This document shows, one piece after another, positions 27,053-37,254 of a DNA stretch of 64,000 nt. The stretch comes from Acinetobacter portensis (lineage in GTDB: Bacteria > Pseudomonadota > Gammaproteobacteria > Pseudomonadales > Moraxellaceae). The position numbers and the translations under genes were made by a program. The notes under the pieces are model-generated. The model was given only the letters and a program-made list of their open reading frames with translations. It made no database searches and was not told where the DNA came from. The stretch lies in NCBI RefSeq assembly GCF_023158935.1, contig NZ_CP096120.1:62001-126000 (forward strand), written 5' to 3'. Position 1 is the first letter of the stretch. Each line of letters opens with the position of its first letter.

Positions 27053-28207
27053 TTAGATGCTAGAAAGAATTTCACCTGCACGAATTAAGGTTTCATCTTT
27101 TTTGGCAAAACAGAAGCGTAAAATACGTAAATCTTGCGGTTTATTTTTGTAAAAAACAGAGACAGGAATAGACACAATTTTATGTTGTTCAGCCAAATAT
27201 TGGCACATTTCTACATCGCTTAAATCTGGGCGAATGTTGCTGTAATCTAAGCTTTGGAAATATGTGCCTGAAGAGGGTGTAAATTTAAAACGTGATTGTT
27301 CAAGACCTGCGTTAAATAAATCACGTTTGGCTTGGTAAAAAGAACCAAGTTCTGCAATATGTTCAGGATGCTTTTGCATAAAGTTTGCAAGTGCAACTTG
27401 AACAGGTGTAACACCACAGAAATTAGCAAATTGATAAACTTGGCGGAATACTTTCATGAGCTCAGGTGAAGCAATGCAATATCCAGTTTTCCAACCTGTC
27501 ACATGAAAGGTTTTACCAAAAGACCCAACTACATAACTGCGATGACGTAATTCAGGAAATGACAACGCGGAATAATGTTGTTGTCCATCAAAAATTAAAT
27601 GTTCATAGACTTCATCGGATAACACAACAATATTCGTATTTTGAATTAGTTCAATTAAATTCGACCAATCTTGCTTTGACCAAATGGCTCCTGAGGGATT
27701 ATGTGGCGTGTTCACAATTATCATTTTGGTTTTTGCAGAAATAGCACTTTTTACTTTATTCCAATCGACTGAAAAGTCAGGTGTAGTGAGCGGAATATGA
27801 ATAGGTGTTGCACCCACTAGCTGAATAGTTGGTGCGTAACTGTCGTAGCTCGGGTCGAAAATAATGACTTCATCACCTGCATGAACAATCGCTTGAATGG
27901 CACTAAAAATGCCAATGGTTGCCCCTGGAGTAATGGTAATTTCTGAAACAGGATCGAGTTGAAGTCCATCTCGTTTTAAAAATTGCGCTGCTACTTGTTC
28001 ACGTAAAGTGAGTAAGCCATCGCCTGATGAATATTGGTTAAAACCATCCAAAGTGGCTTGGCTAAGTTCTTCTAATAAGGCAGGTGGTGCAGGAAAATCA
28101 GGAAATCCTTGAGATAGATTTAAAGCATTTAAGCGTTGAGCAAGGGCAGACATTACACTGAAAATGGTCACGCCTTGCATAGGAAGTTTGGATTGGATTT
28201 CGATCAT
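27053..28207 (-). CDS. Methionine aminotransferase, YbdL-like (class I/II)
   Basis: A 384-residue PLP aminotransferase of the KAT/YbdL group. Features seen: N-terminal LSQGFPDFPAP, GATIGIFSAIQA, NTPHNPSG (aspartate aminotransferase fold), SDEVYEHLIFDG, and the PLP lysine Lys232 in GSFGKTFHVTGWK. Late LRFCFAK carries the carboxylate-binding Arg. YbdL prefers methionine with 2-oxo acids; this is by family resemblance. Confidence 0.88.
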   Translation of the reverse strand: MIEIQSKLPMQGVTIFSVMSALAQRLNALNLSQGFPDFPAPPALLEELSQATLDGFNQYSSGDGLLTLREQVAAQFLKRDGLQLDPVSEITITPGATIGIFSAIQAIVHAGDEVIIFDPSYDSYAPTIQLVGATPIHIPLTTPDFSVDWNKVKSAISAKTKMIIVNTPHNPSGAIWSKQDWSNLIELIQNTNIVVLSDEVYEHLIFDGQQHYSALSFPELRHRSYVVGSFGKTFHVTGWKTGYCIASPELMKVFRQVYQFANFCGVTPVQVALANFMQKHPEHIAELGSFYQAKRDLFNAGLEQSRFKFTPSSGTYFQSLDYSNIRPDLSDVEMCQYLAEQHKIVSIPVSVFYKNKPQDLRILRFCFAKKDETLIRAGEILSSI

Positions 28208-28315
28208 GACCGCACTAAATTGTTAATTTAATCATAGTATTTAACATAGCACGGTCAGCTAAATTTGCGTATTCTAAAAAGTTGAAGAAGACATCAATAA
28301 ATTGACTGAATGGCG

Positions 28316-29623
28316 CTATAAAAGCACATCTACAATGGCACGGATAATTCCTAAAGCTAAACCAATAAATGCACCGACGACAACACCATTCACACGAATC
28401 ATGTGTAAATCGCCACCGACTTCATTTTCAATTTTGTCGATCATTTCACGAGAGTCCCATTCGTGAATACGTTCGCTAATAAAACGAATGACTTTTTCGC
28501 TGTACTGATCAGATAAATTAATGGCAATTCCACCAATTTTTTCATTTAACAATTGACGAACAGAGTCATTCGACACAATATTTTCGCCCACTTGTTGAAT
28601 GGCAATTCGAATATTTTCTGCAATTCCTGAATTTGGTTTTTCTAAGTCATTTTTAATTGCATCGCATAAAATGACCACAGCACCGCTAATAAAATTGAGT
28701 ACTTGTGGACTTTCGAGCAATGAGTTTTTCGTTTCATTGAGTTTAATGCTTGCAGCACTATTTTTATCTGCAAGTTGTAGCATCAGTTCTTGTCCAAATT
28801 CTTCAATATGAACACGCCAAGGGTGATTGGCATCGGAAAGCATCGCTTCAATTTTTTGAATAAGCGAATCAATCGAACGTTGTTGAACATCTAAACCAAA
28901 GAAGCTAGCGCCTTTGGCAATTTTCCAAACGCCAATTTCTTTAAATAATTGCTTAGACAAGCGTTGTACTTGTTCAGGATGCTGAATCATCCATTCATGA
29001 GCAACATCTAAACCACGTTGTAATACATCTTGATGGAAATCATTCTCTAAAACTGCACGAAGCATTTCACTTGCTAAGTAATTGACGTCTGTATTTTTGA
29101 CCCATTGAACACTGTTCGATTGAATAAAGTGAGCGATTTGTTCTTGCCCAATAAACTCAAAAACTTTAGGTGCAGTTTGTTGAATAACTTGTGTGACTTG
29201 TACATTATTTTTAGGGTTTGCGAGCCATTGTCCAACCGCTAAAGACACATCGGTATTGTTCAGGCTTTTTTCTACAATTTGTGGAGATAGAAAATTTTCC
29301 TGAACAAAACGTCCCATCGACTCTGCAATACGAGCTTTGTTGCGAGGAATAATTTCCGTATGGTCACGTAAAAATTTTGGAATTGGCATTTTCCCAAAAG
29401 GATTACGAAATAAAACGGTAATGGCATACCAATCGGCTAATCCACCTACAACACCTGCTTCTGCAGAAAGCATTAAAATGTGAATAAGCCAGACATATTC
29501 AGGAACAAGTTTTGCGGTCACCATTAAGGCGATCCAAACACACACCGCAGCAATGAGTGCCCAAGTGGCAAACTTTTTACTACGCTGTAAACTTGGTGAA
29601 ATATCTCGATCTGGTATTGCCAT
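28316..29623 (-). CDS. DUF445 (YjiN-type) membrane protein
   Basis: A 435-residue protein. Two N-terminal membrane helices (about 18-36 and 42-66) include the conserved AEAGVVGGLADWYAITVLFRNPFG, then a long soluble helical region, and a C-terminal glycine-rich helix (GVVVGAFIGLALGIIRAIVDVLL). This is the DUF445 pattern; function unknown. It is 15 bp downstream of a lipoprotein gene on the same strand, so they are likely co-transcribed. Confidence 0.88.
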   Translation of the reverse strand: MAIPDRDISPSLQRSKKFATWALIAAVCVWIALMVTAKLVPEYVWLIHILMLSAEAGVVGGLADWYAITVLFRNPFGKMPIPKFLRDHTEIIPRNKARIAESMGRFVQENFLSPQIVEKSLNNTDVSLAVGQWLANPKNNVQVTQVIQQTAPKVFEFIGQEQIAHFIQSNSVQWVKNTDVNYLASEMLRAVLENDFHQDVLQRGLDVAHEWMIQHPEQVQRLSKQLFKEIGVWKIAKGASFFGLDVQQRSIDSLIQKIEAMLSDANHPWRVHIEEFGQELMLQLADKNSAASIKLNETKNSLLESPQVLNFISGAVVILCDAIKNDLEKPNSGIAENIRIAIQQVGENIVSNDSVRQLLNEKIGGIAINLSDQYSEKVIRFISERIHEWDSREMIDKIENEVGGDLHMIRVNGVVVGAFIGLALGIIRAIVDVLL

Positions 29624-29637
29624 AGATGTTCCGTTAT

Positions 29638-30198
29638 TTATTTGGCTGGAGTACTTGGTTCAGGTTGTAACACATCACCTTTTGGACTCAAACCATATTT
29701 TTGACCCAAAGATTGTAAGATGAGAGACGCATCAAAAGCTTCTTCTGGTGCAGATTTTTGGTCTTTAAAGCATTCAATTGTATAGGAAACCTGAGCAGGT
29801 TCTACATTTACAACTTGTGGTGTATCAAAAAATGGGTCAGACCAAAATGCAGGATGACGACGGTGATAGCCATACGGGCCATACATTGGCGGATTTGGAT
29901 ATACTACGGCTTGACGAGGTGGTTTTTGCGAACGATTACTTGGGTCATCCATCACTTTAAAAAAGCGGAAACCATTTTTTAGCGTTGTTTGCGCAGCTTT
30001 GACCAAAGTAATTTCTTCGGCTGTACCGTAGCTCATATTTGAGTCTGTAACAAAACTAATGCGGTATGTTTTCGCATTGAGTGGTGTAGTTGAAAACTGA
30101 CCCAATTGATCGAATGTACGCGGTTTACTTGGTAAGGTCGCACAACCTGTTATAGTGAGCGTTGTTGCGACGGCTAAACCAATCAATATTTTTTTCAT
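29638..30198 (-). CDS. Lipoprotein, CC0125/CC1285-like
   Basis: From ATG 30198 (AGGAGATATAGC upstream) this is 186 residues. Signal peptide MKKILIGLAVATTLTITGC with lipid Cys19. The mature part has TYRISFVTDSNMSYGTAEEITLVKAAQTTLKNGFRFFKVMDD, resembling small lipoproteins of the CC0125 type, a proline- and aromatic-rich middle (YPNPPMYGPYGYHRRHPAFW), and a later YTIECFKD strand. Function unknown. It lies between the DUF924 gene (44 bp upstream) and the DUF445 gene, all on the same strand. Confidence 0.75.
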   Translation of the reverse strand: MKKILIGLAVATTLTITGCATLPSKPRTFDQLGQFSTTPLNAKTYRISFVTDSNMSYGTAEEITLVKAAQTTLKNGFRFFKVMDDPSNRSQKPPRQAVVYPNPPMYGPYGYHRRHPAFWSDPFFDTPQVVNVEPAQVSYTIECFKDQKSAPEEAFDASLILQSLGQKYGLSPKGDVLQPEPSTPAK

Positions 30199-30241
30199 GC
30201 TATATCTCCTTATCGGATAATTAAGTAGCAAGGGGAGAAGG

Positions 30242-30781
30242 TTAAAAACTGCTATTTGGTTGTGTTAAAAACTCAATTTCTTCAGCCGTAGATTCACGAC
30301 CTAAAATAGCATTGCGATGCGGATAACGTCCAAAACGATCAATAATCACTTTGTGTTTAATTTCAAAGTCTAAGTTAATTGGATTTCCTAAATCTTGAAA
30401 TAGTTTTAATGCTTGTTCATGTATGATTTTTGATTCGCTATGCATGAAAGGCATGTATAAAAATTTACGGTAATCTTCAGTTAATTTTTGGTCTAAACCT
30501 AAGTGAATTGCTTCTTGAGCAAGAGCAAGTGCTAAAGCATCTTGAGCAAAAGCTTTTGGCGAGTTTCTATATAAATTACGTGAAAACTGATCGAGTACAA
30601 TAATTTCAGCTAAACGACCTTCCGTAGTTTCACGCCATTGCCATAATTCTGCTTGCGCAGCTTGTTGATGAATATTTTTAAAGTTTTTTAATATCAGTTG
30701 GTCAAATTCATCACTTTTTGCAAACCATAGAGGTTGAGTTTTTTCATTGAACCAAAAATCGAGAATCACTTGATAATTCAT
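30242..30781 (-). CDS. DUF924 family protein
   Basis: A 179-residue TPR-like helical protein with the family landmarks ILDFWF near the start, LAEIIVLDQFSRNLYRNSPKAFAQDALAL, and FLYMPFMHSES. ATG 30781 is preferred over an adjacent GTG at 30784. The function of DUF924 is not established. Probably first gene of the unit DUF924-lipoprotein-DUF445. Confidence 0.88.
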   Translation of the reverse strand: MNYQVILDFWFNEKTQPLWFAKSDEFDQLILKNFKNIHQQAAQAELWQWRETTEGRLAEIIVLDQFSRNLYRNSPKAFAQDALALALAQEAIHLGLDQKLTEDYRKFLYMPFMHSESKIIHEQALKLFQDLGNPINLDFEIKHKVIIDRFGRYPHRNAILGRESTAEEIEFLTQPNSSF

Positions 30782-30991
30782 CACTTTTATATCTCTTTAT
30801 CTTTTATATGTTTATAGAAACACAAATTTTATATGTCTAAAAGAGTAAGTTTGTGATAAAAAATTGCAAAAAATATATGATCTGTTTCGAGTAAAAACTA
30901 GACAGCTTGTATGGAGTAGTCACTCAAACCGAGTATATTGATATAAACTTATGATTTTATTTATGTAGTTTCTTCCATAAGCGAGATAGTA

Positions 30992-32569
30992 ATGAGTCAA
31001 CCTGAATCGACCTCTCAAGAACAATTACCAGCTTGGGTGGAATCTTCGCTATTCAAAGGGATGTTACGTGGCATAGAACGTGAAACTTTACGTATGCAAA
31101 GTGACGGATTCCTCTCCCAAGAATCACATCCTAAAGCGTTGGGTTCGGCATTGACGCATCCGCATATTACTACAGACTATTCTGAAGCTTTAATGGAGTT
31201 TATTACGCCTCCAAAAGCAAGTATTCAAGAAACTTTAGATTATTTAACAGATATTCATACCGTTGCGCATCAGCACTTAGAAAATGAAGAAAAGCTGTGG
31301 CCACTTTCAATGCCATGTATGTTAGATGATGCCGATGACAGCATTCGTTTGGCGCAATATGGCACGTCAAATATTGGTTTATTTAAAACATTGTATCGCC
31401 GTGGTTTGGGTGTGCGTTATGGTCGTCGTATGCAAACGATTTCAGGCGTTCATTACAACTTATCTTTCCCAGATCAATTATTTGAAGCACTGCAAAGTAA
31501 CGAAACAGACGAAAAACTAAAAGCACTGAGCGCACAAGATTATCGAAGCCATCGTTATTTAGGTTTAATTCGTAATTTTATTCGTTTAACGCCGTTGGTG
31601 ATGTTTTTAGTTGGTGCAAGTCCGTCTGTTTGTAAGTGCTTTATGACAGGACGTGAACATCATTTATTGCCATTATTGAAAGGGACATTGTATTTACCTT
31701 TTGCAACGGCACTGCGCATGGGACGTTTTGGTTATCAAAACTCTGCGCAAAAACAATTAGGTATTCACTACAATAATTTGCCAGATTATTTAAGTGGCTT
31801 ACAAAAAGCAGTGAAAACATCATATAAACCATTTAGCCGTTTAGGGTTAAATGATACCAATGGTGAGCCACTACAAATTAATGACCACGTTCTTCAAATT
31901 GAAAATGAATACTACAGTTTGGTACGTCCAAAACAAGTGCCAAAAGATGGAGAAACACCGTCTGAAGCATTAGCAAACCGTGGTATTGGCTATGTAGAAT
32001 TACGTGCTGTAGATGTGAATCCGTATAGCCCAATTGGTATTGATGAAAACACAGCAGGTTTCTTAGAAGTATTGGCACTGTATTGTTTACTTACAGACAG
32101 CCCTGAACTTCTAGAGCAAGAACAAGATGTGATTGAGAAAAACCAAACAGAAGTTGTGAATCGTGGTCGTGCGCCAAATGCATCTATTGTTGAAAATGGT
32201 CAAGTACATTTTATTGAAGATTGGAGCCGTACATATTTAAATAATATGCAGGTTTTTGCTGAATTATTAGATGATGCATACCAAACTCAAATTTACTCAA
32301 ATGCTTTGCAACTTATGCAAGCACGAGTGGATGAAGTAGATGAAACCCTATCTGCTAAAATGATTGCAGATACTTTAGAACATGGTGGCACTTGGAATTT
32401 TGGTAGTCACTTAGCATTACAACATGCTGAAGCTTATGAAAAACATAAGTTAAGTAAAACAACATCGGCTTATTTTAAAGAAACAGCGCAAGCATCTTTA
32501 GAAAAGCAAGAACAGCTCGAGCAAGATACAACACAAAGTTTTGAGGAGTTTCTTGCTCAATTTCGATAA
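30992..32569 (+). CDS. gshA: Glutamate-cysteine ligase
   Basis: First step of glutathione synthesis, joining glutamate and cysteine with ATP. The 525 residues and patterns GIERETLRMQSDGFLS, TTDYSEALMEFITPP, GVHYNLSFPD, YVELRAVDVNPYSPIGID and HGGTWNFGSHLAL are those of the class I (E. coli-type) enzyme. ATG 30992. dsbB follows after 19 bp, so they form an operon. The second enzyme, gshB, is at 54064. Confidence 0.97.
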   Translation: MSQPESTSQEQLPAWVESSLFKGMLRGIERETLRMQSDGFLSQESHPKALGSALTHPHITTDYSEALMEFITPPKASIQETLDYLTDIHTVAHQHLENEEKLWPLSMPCMLDDADDSIRLAQYGTSNIGLFKTLYRRGLGVRYGRRMQTISGVHYNLSFPDQLFEALQSNETDEKLKALSAQDYRSHRYLGLIRNFIRLTPLVMFLVGASPSVCKCFMTGREHHLLPLLKGTLYLPFATALRMGRFGYQNSAQKQLGIHYNNLPDYLSGLQKAVKTSYKPFSRLGLNDTNGEPLQINDHVLQIENEYYSLVRPKQVPKDGETPSEALANRGIGYVELRAVDVNPYSPIGIDENTAGFLEVLALYCLLTDSPELLEQEQDVIEKNQTEVVNRGRAPNASIVENGQVHFIEDWSRTYLNNMQVFAELLDDAYQTQIYSNALQLMQARVDEVDETLSAKMIADTLEHGGTWNFGSHLALQHAEAYEKHKLSKTTSAYFKETAQASLEKQEQLEQDTTQSFEEFLAQFR

Positions 32570-32588
32570 AAATTAAAGAGGATTTACC

Positions 32589-33089
32589 ATGAATTGGAGT
32601 CGATATCGCTTCGTGAGTGGTTTTTTATTTTTAGCTAGTGTCATTGGTATGGCATTCGCTTTGTATTTAGAGCATGTGCAAGGTTTTGAGCCTTGTCCGC
32701 TGTGCGTATTTCAGCGTGTTGGTTTAATTGCTTTAGGTGTAGTTTCACTTATTGCATTTATTCATAATCCTGCTTCAAATATCATGAAGCGTGTTTATGC
32801 CTTACTTGGTTTAGTTGGTATTCTTTGGTCTGCTGGCGTGGCTGCACGTCATGTTTGGCTACAAAACTTACCACCAGATCAAGTACCAAGTTGTGGACCT
32901 GGTTTAGATTATTTAGTTGATGCTCTTCCATTGAAATCGGTTTTATCTCAGGTTTTAAGCGGTTCTGGAGAGTGCGCAGTTGTTGATTGGTCATTCTTAG
33001 GGCAATCTTTACCTGTTTGGTCATTCTTATTTTTTGCTGTTTTAGCTTTAGTAAGTGTGTGGCAACTATTTAGAAAATATCCTGCTTAA
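32589..33089 (+). CDS. dsbB: Disulfide bond formation protein B
   Basis: Inner-membrane quinone reductase that reoxidises DsbA. Four membrane helices in 166 residues. The first periplasmic loop has Cys36-Pro-Leu-Cys39 (FEPCPLC) and the second has Cys102 and Cys129, the two redox pairs of the family. RBS GAGG before ATG 32589. Being downstream of gshA links disulfide formation with thiol buffering in one transcript. Confidence 0.95.
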   Translation: MNWSRYRFVSGFLFLASVIGMAFALYLEHVQGFEPCPLCVFQRVGLIALGVVSLIAFIHNPASNIMKRVYALLGLVGILWSAGVAARHVWLQNLPPDQVPSCGPGLDYLVDALPLKSVLSQVLSGSGECAVVDWSFLGQSLPVWSFLFFAVLALVSVWQLFRKYPA

Positions 33090-33108
33090 AATGCCAAGTT
33101 AAAAATAT

Positions 33109-33138
33109 AAAAAAGCCAGTTTAAAACTGGCTTTTTTA
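33109..33138. terminator. Bidirectional terminator
   Basis: Stem AAAAAAGCCAGT/ACTGGCTTTTTT between dsbB and the convergent hydrolase gene. Confidence 0.9.
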
Positions 33139-33168
33139 GTGCTCTTTTATTTTGTTAGAAGGTTATTT

Positions 33169-34500
33169 TTAGGTTAAAGCAATTCCGTTATAACGATCTA
33201 AATTAATAAAATATTCATGAACTTGTTCACTAGAATTTTCTTGCTGAAATGGGTAAAACCAAAGCGCAATTTGTTCTGCAACACTTGAGTTATGATGAAT
33301 GCTAAAATGGCTTAAACCATAAAAAATCGCTTTGTGTGAGTCTGAAACATTAAGCTGTAAACGTGGATTTGGATGTTCACCCAAAGCACTTTGTATACTC
33401 ACCAAATAATCACCAAAAAGATGGCGAGACGTTTTATTCTTTTTCTCACGTTCAATTGAACCAGCAATTAAATATGACTGAATATGCGAGGGCAATGGTG
33501 CAGGTTTTCGATGATCATCTACAAAGCCAACACGCGCATCGTTATATTCCCAGTCATCATCTCGAATACTGCCGTGGCGTAAATCTAAAATACCATTGCT
33601 ACGTATATTAAATAAATGACCAAAAATTCTGACAACAGGAAATCTGCCTAATTTATTTTGAACATTAAAACTAAAACGTTCTAGCGCAGCACCATGATGT
33701 GGCGATGCAAGACAAACTAAATTTTCCGTTAAATGTAACCATGAATGCAGACTTTGCTTTGCATAAAACAATGCACTACGGGCAACTAAACCACCCATGC
33801 TATGGCCAATTAAACTCAAACTACTAATTTTAGGATTTCGCTGAATTAAGTCTTCAAGGGTATTTGCTAAGCTATGTCCGTTCGATGAAATACGACGTCC
33901 TGTGTTGTAATTTAAATACAACATGGTGTTATGGTCACGCTGTGCTAAAAGTTTTTCACCTATGCCACCAAATTGCGGATTTGACCAATCTAAATGGTTC
34001 ATACACAGGCCATGAATAAACAGCACGACATGACCTGTAAGCTCGCCTTTTTGTACGCTTCCATAATGGTCGTAAATAACCATAGGTAAACTAATTGGAT
34101 TTTGCTGTTTCAGCAAATAATCTCCGCAAACGCCATTTAAAGCACCTACAAAATAATGCTGTTTGGGTGTAAGTGGTGAAGCGTGGAGCGTTGGGAATTT
34201 AGTAATAATTTGACGTAAACCAGGCGCAATATATTGGCTACCGTAGTCTTGAATAGTGTCAAAAGAGTATTTATAAAATTTTTGAATATTAGAATTATTT
34301 TTTAATTTGGTCGATTTTTTACGACTAATTCCAAAAACACTCGAAATAACTTCATGTTGAATGGTTTGAATAAGCTCGCGTGCAACATGATTCAAAGGCG
34401 TACTTACAACTTGAGCAACACCCTCTAAAAGGTCTGCCTGACTTGGAGGCGTTCGATCCCATTTACAGTATGTTTCATGCAGTGGCGTTAAACTTGGCAT
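33169..34500 (-). CDS. Alpha/beta hydrolase, esterase/lipase-like
   Basis: A 443-residue protein. A helical N-terminal region of about 130 residues precedes an alpha/beta hydrolase core with the oxyanion strand VVLFIHGLCMNH (about 159-168) and the nucleophile elbow GHSMGG (Ser234), followed by CLASPHHGA typical of PGAP1-like and triacylglycerol lipases. A late HFSIHHNS segment may hold the catalytic His. No signal peptide is seen. ATG 34500, with AGG upstream. The substrate is not known. Confidence 0.8.
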   Translation of the reverse strand: MPSLTPLHETYCKWDRTPPSQADLLEGVAQVVSTPLNHVARELIQTIQHEVISSVFGISRKKSTKLKNNSNIQKFYKYSFDTIQDYGSQYIAPGLRQIITKFPTLHASPLTPKQHYFVGALNGVCGDYLLKQQNPISLPMVIYDHYGSVQKGELTGHVVLFIHGLCMNHLDWSNPQFGGIGEKLLAQRDHNTMLYLNYNTGRRISSNGHSLANTLEDLIQRNPKISSLSLIGHSMGGLVARSALFYAKQSLHSWLHLTENLVCLASPHHGAALERFSFNVQNKLGRFPVVRIFGHLFNIRSNGILDLRHGSIRDDDWEYNDARVGFVDDHRKPAPLPSHIQSYLIAGSIEREKKNKTSRHLFGDYLVSIQSALGEHPNPRLQLNVSDSHKAIFYGLSHFSIHHNSSVAEQIALWFYPFQQENSSEQVHEYFINLDRYNGIALT

Positions 34501-34733
34501 ATTTTGGCACCTCTTAAGGTGATCATTTTATTAACTCTTTATTTTTAATCGTGATCGCGGTATAAAATTCTACGATGAACAAAGTTGTTTAGAACAACTT
34601 TAAAAGTACAGGGCAAGATCACTATTTTTAAGTTATTTTGTCTGACAATTATATTTAAAGTACAAATTTAAACATGAGTGATGAATATCACATAAAATAG
34701 TTTAAATTGATTTTACGAAATAAGCAAAAATTG

Positions 34734-35306
34734 ATGAATCTTATTTACTTACATGGCTTTCAAAGTACACCACTTTCTATGAAAGGACGGTGGTTAAATG
34801 ACTATGTGGAACAACAAACAAACATTAAGATACATCTACCAGATTTAAACATGCCACCTTTAGATGTCATGAAAAATATGGAAAGCTTAATTCGCAGCTT
34901 AGATAATGTTGCTGTAGTTGGAAGTAGTTTAGGCGGATTTTACGCAACGCAGTTGGTCGCAAAGTTTGCTGTTCCTGCTGTTTTAATTAATCCTGCTATG
35001 CGACCATGGAAGTTATTTAAAGATTTATTTGGGGATGAGCAGATTCCGTACAAAGTCTGTGATACATGGACTTTAGATCATGCTCACTTGATCGATTTAG
35101 AACAACTTGCTGTACCGTTTGTGCAAGATGCAGACAAAATATTGGTGTTATTACAACAAGGCGATGAAGTCTTGGATTATCGTGAAGCAGAACGCTATTA
35201 TAAGCGGTCTTTGCTCATTAGCGAATCCAATGGAAATCATGCAATGGAGGATTTTAAAACTAAAATCCCAATGGCACTGCGGTTTTTATCGGACAGCATA
35301 AAATAA
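34734..35306 (+). CDS. yqiA: YqiA-like esterase
   Basis: A 190-residue compact alpha/beta hydrolase from ATG 34734; a TTG at 34707 is less likely. It opens with MNLIYLHGFQSTPLSMKG, has the nucleophile Ser65 in VVGSSLGGFYA, and the NPAMRPW motif of YqiA. In E. coli yqiA sits directly before parE, as here (15-bp gap), which supports the call. YqiA hydrolyses short acyl esters in vitro; its natural substrate is unknown. Confidence 0.88.
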   Translation: MNLIYLHGFQSTPLSMKGRWLNDYVEQQTNIKIHLPDLNMPPLDVMKNMESLIRSLDNVAVVGSSLGGFYATQLVAKFAVPAVLINPAMRPWKLFKDLFGDEQIPYKVCDTWTLDHAHLIDLEQLAVPFVQDADKILVLLQQGDEVLDYREAERYYKRSLLISESNGNHAMEDFKTKIPMALRFLSDSIK

Positions 35307-35321
35307 AGGAAACAGTACAAC

Positions 35322-37202
35322 GTGTCTCAATATACGGCTCAATCACTTGAAGTTTTATCTGGTTTAGACCCAGTACGCCGTCGTCCCGGCATGTATACAG
35401 ATACCACTCGTCCAAACCATTTGGCGCAAGAGGTTATTGATAATGCTGTCGATGAGGCACTTGCAGGTCATGCCAACCAAATTACGGTAACCGTTTATAA
35501 AGATGGTTCATTGTCTGTAGATGATAACGGTCGTGGTATGCCAGTCGATATTCACCCCGAATATGGGCAAAGTGGTATCGAAATTATTCTGACCAAGCTT
35601 CATGCGGGCGGTAAATTTAGTACCGATAACTACCAATTTTCAGGTGGTTTGCATGGTGTAGGTATTTCGGTGGTAAATGCCTTATCTACACGTGTGGAAG
35701 TTGAAGTTAAGCGTCAAGGCAACCTTTACAAAATGGCGTTTGAACAAGGTGAAGCTATTGCGCCACTTGAAGTTTTAGAAGGTAAAGCACCAAAACGTGC
35801 AAGCGGAACATCTGTTCATTTTTGGCCTGAAGCAAAATATTTCGATTCACCAAAATTTGGACTAAAAGCGTTAAAACATAATTTAAAAGCAAAAGCAGTT
35901 TTAGCTGCAGGTTTACAAATTACTTATGTAGACCAAATTAACGATGAAAAAATTGTTTGGCAGTTTGAAAATGGTCTAGTCGACTACTTAATGGATGAAT
36001 TGGAAGATCGTGAGATCGTTCCACATCCTGCATTTGTAGCAACGGGCGAAGCAGATCGATCAAGTGCAGAATTTGCTATTTGTTGGAATATTGAAGGTGG
36101 CGAAAGCACTCAAGAAAGTTATGTGAACTTAATTCCAACCGCACAAGGCGGTACGCATGTGAACGGTTTACGTTCAGGTGTAACAGATGCAATGCGTGAA
36201 TTCTGTGAATTACGTAATTTGTTACCGCGGAATCTTAAACTTTCTGCTGAAGATGTTTGGGATGGCGTGAACTATATTCTGTCTTTAAAGTTCCAAGAAC
36301 CACAATTCTCAGGACAAACCAAAGAACGTCTTTCAAGCCGTGAAGCTTCTGGTATTGTGCTTAACATTGCCAAAGATGCGTTTGCATTGTGGCTCAATCA
36401 AAATTCAGACGTTGCTATGCAATTAGCTGAAATGATGATTAGTAAAGCAGGTCGTCGTTTAAAAGCAGCGAAAAAAGTAGAGCGTAAAAAGATTGTTTCT
36501 GGGCCAACACTTCCGGGGAAATTGTCAGATTGTGTAGGACATACCCTTGAAGAATCTGAATTATTTATTGTGGAAGGTGACTCTGCGGGCGGTTCTGCAA
36601 AACAAGCACGAGATAAAAACTTCCAAGCAATTATGCCAATTCGAGGCAAAATTTTAAATACTTGGGAAGTCTCATCAGATGAAGTTTTGGCATCTCAAGA
36701 AGTTCATAATATTGCAATTGCGATTGGCGTAGACCCAGGCAGTGACGATCTTTCAGAGCTTCGTTACGGTAAAATTTGTATTCTTGCCGATGCCGATTCG
36801 GATGGTTTACACATTGCGACATTATTATGTGCGTTGTTTGTGAAGCATTTCCCAACATTGGTTGAAGCAGGGCATTTGTTTGTTGCAATGCCACCGCTGT
36901 ACCGAATTGATGATGCAAAAGAAGTTCATTACGCTTTAGATGATGCTGAACTTGACGGTATTTTGAAGAAGTGTAAAACCAAAAATCCTCAAATTACTCG
37001 ATTTAAAGGATTGGGTGAGATGAACGCAAGTCAGCTTCGTGAAACTACACTTGACCCAGATACACGTCGTTTGGTTCAGCTTGATCTAGATGATATGCAG
37101 TTTACTGCGGGCTTATTAGATAAGTTACTTGCTAAAAAGCGTTCTGGTGACCGTAAAGATTGGTTAGAACAAAAAGGTAATCTAGCTGATTTGGTGGTTT
37201 AA
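35322..37202 (+). CDS. parE: DNA topoisomerase IV subunit B
   Basis: ATPase subunit that, with ParC, separates linked daughter chromosomes. The 626 residues show the GHKL ATPase (EVIDNAVDEALAGHA, DDNGRGMPVD, GGLHGVGISVVNAL) and the TOPRIM domain (EGDSAGGSAKQARD; DADSDGLHIATLL). FKGLGEMN near the C-terminus is type II topoisomerase-typical. The start is GTG 35322, with AAGGAAA upstream. Known quinolone and aminocoumarin target. Confidence 0.97.
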   Translation: MSQYTAQSLEVLSGLDPVRRRPGMYTDTTRPNHLAQEVIDNAVDEALAGHANQITVTVYKDGSLSVDDNGRGMPVDIHPEYGQSGIEIILTKLHAGGKFSTDNYQFSGGLHGVGISVVNALSTRVEVEVKRQGNLYKMAFEQGEAIAPLEVLEGKAPKRASGTSVHFWPEAKYFDSPKFGLKALKHNLKAKAVLAAGLQITYVDQINDEKIVWQFENGLVDYLMDELEDREIVPHPAFVATGEADRSSAEFAICWNIEGGESTQESYVNLIPTAQGGTHVNGLRSGVTDAMREFCELRNLLPRNLKLSAEDVWDGVNYILSLKFQEPQFSGQTKERLSSREASGIVLNIAKDAFALWLNQNSDVAMQLAEMMISKAGRRLKAAKKVERKKIVSGPTLPGKLSDCVGHTLEESELFIVEGDSAGGSAKQARDKNFQAIMPIRGKILNTWEVSSDEVLASQEVHNIAIAIGVDPGSDDLSELRYGKICILADADSDGLHIATLLCALFVKHFPTLVEAGHLFVAMPPLYRIDDAKEVHYALDDAELDGILKKCKTKNPQITRFKGLGEMNASQLRETTLDPDTRRLVQLDLDDMQFTAGLLDKLLAKKRSGDRKDWLEQKGNLADLVV

Positions 37203-37212
37203 TTTTTTGATG

Positions 37213-37244
37213 AAAGAAACCGTGCAAATGTACGGTTTCTTTTA
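37213..37244. terminator. Terminator of parE
   Basis: Stem AAGAAACCGT/ACGGTTTCTT, 11 bp after the parE stop; it also lies just after the convergent PLD-like gene end. Confidence 0.88.
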
Positions 37245-37254
37245 AGAGAGTAGT

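Noticed and set aside
34440..34470. GTTCGATCCC resembling a tRNA T-loop
   Set aside because: It lies inside the N-terminal coding part of the hydrolase gene; no cloverleaf arms surround it.
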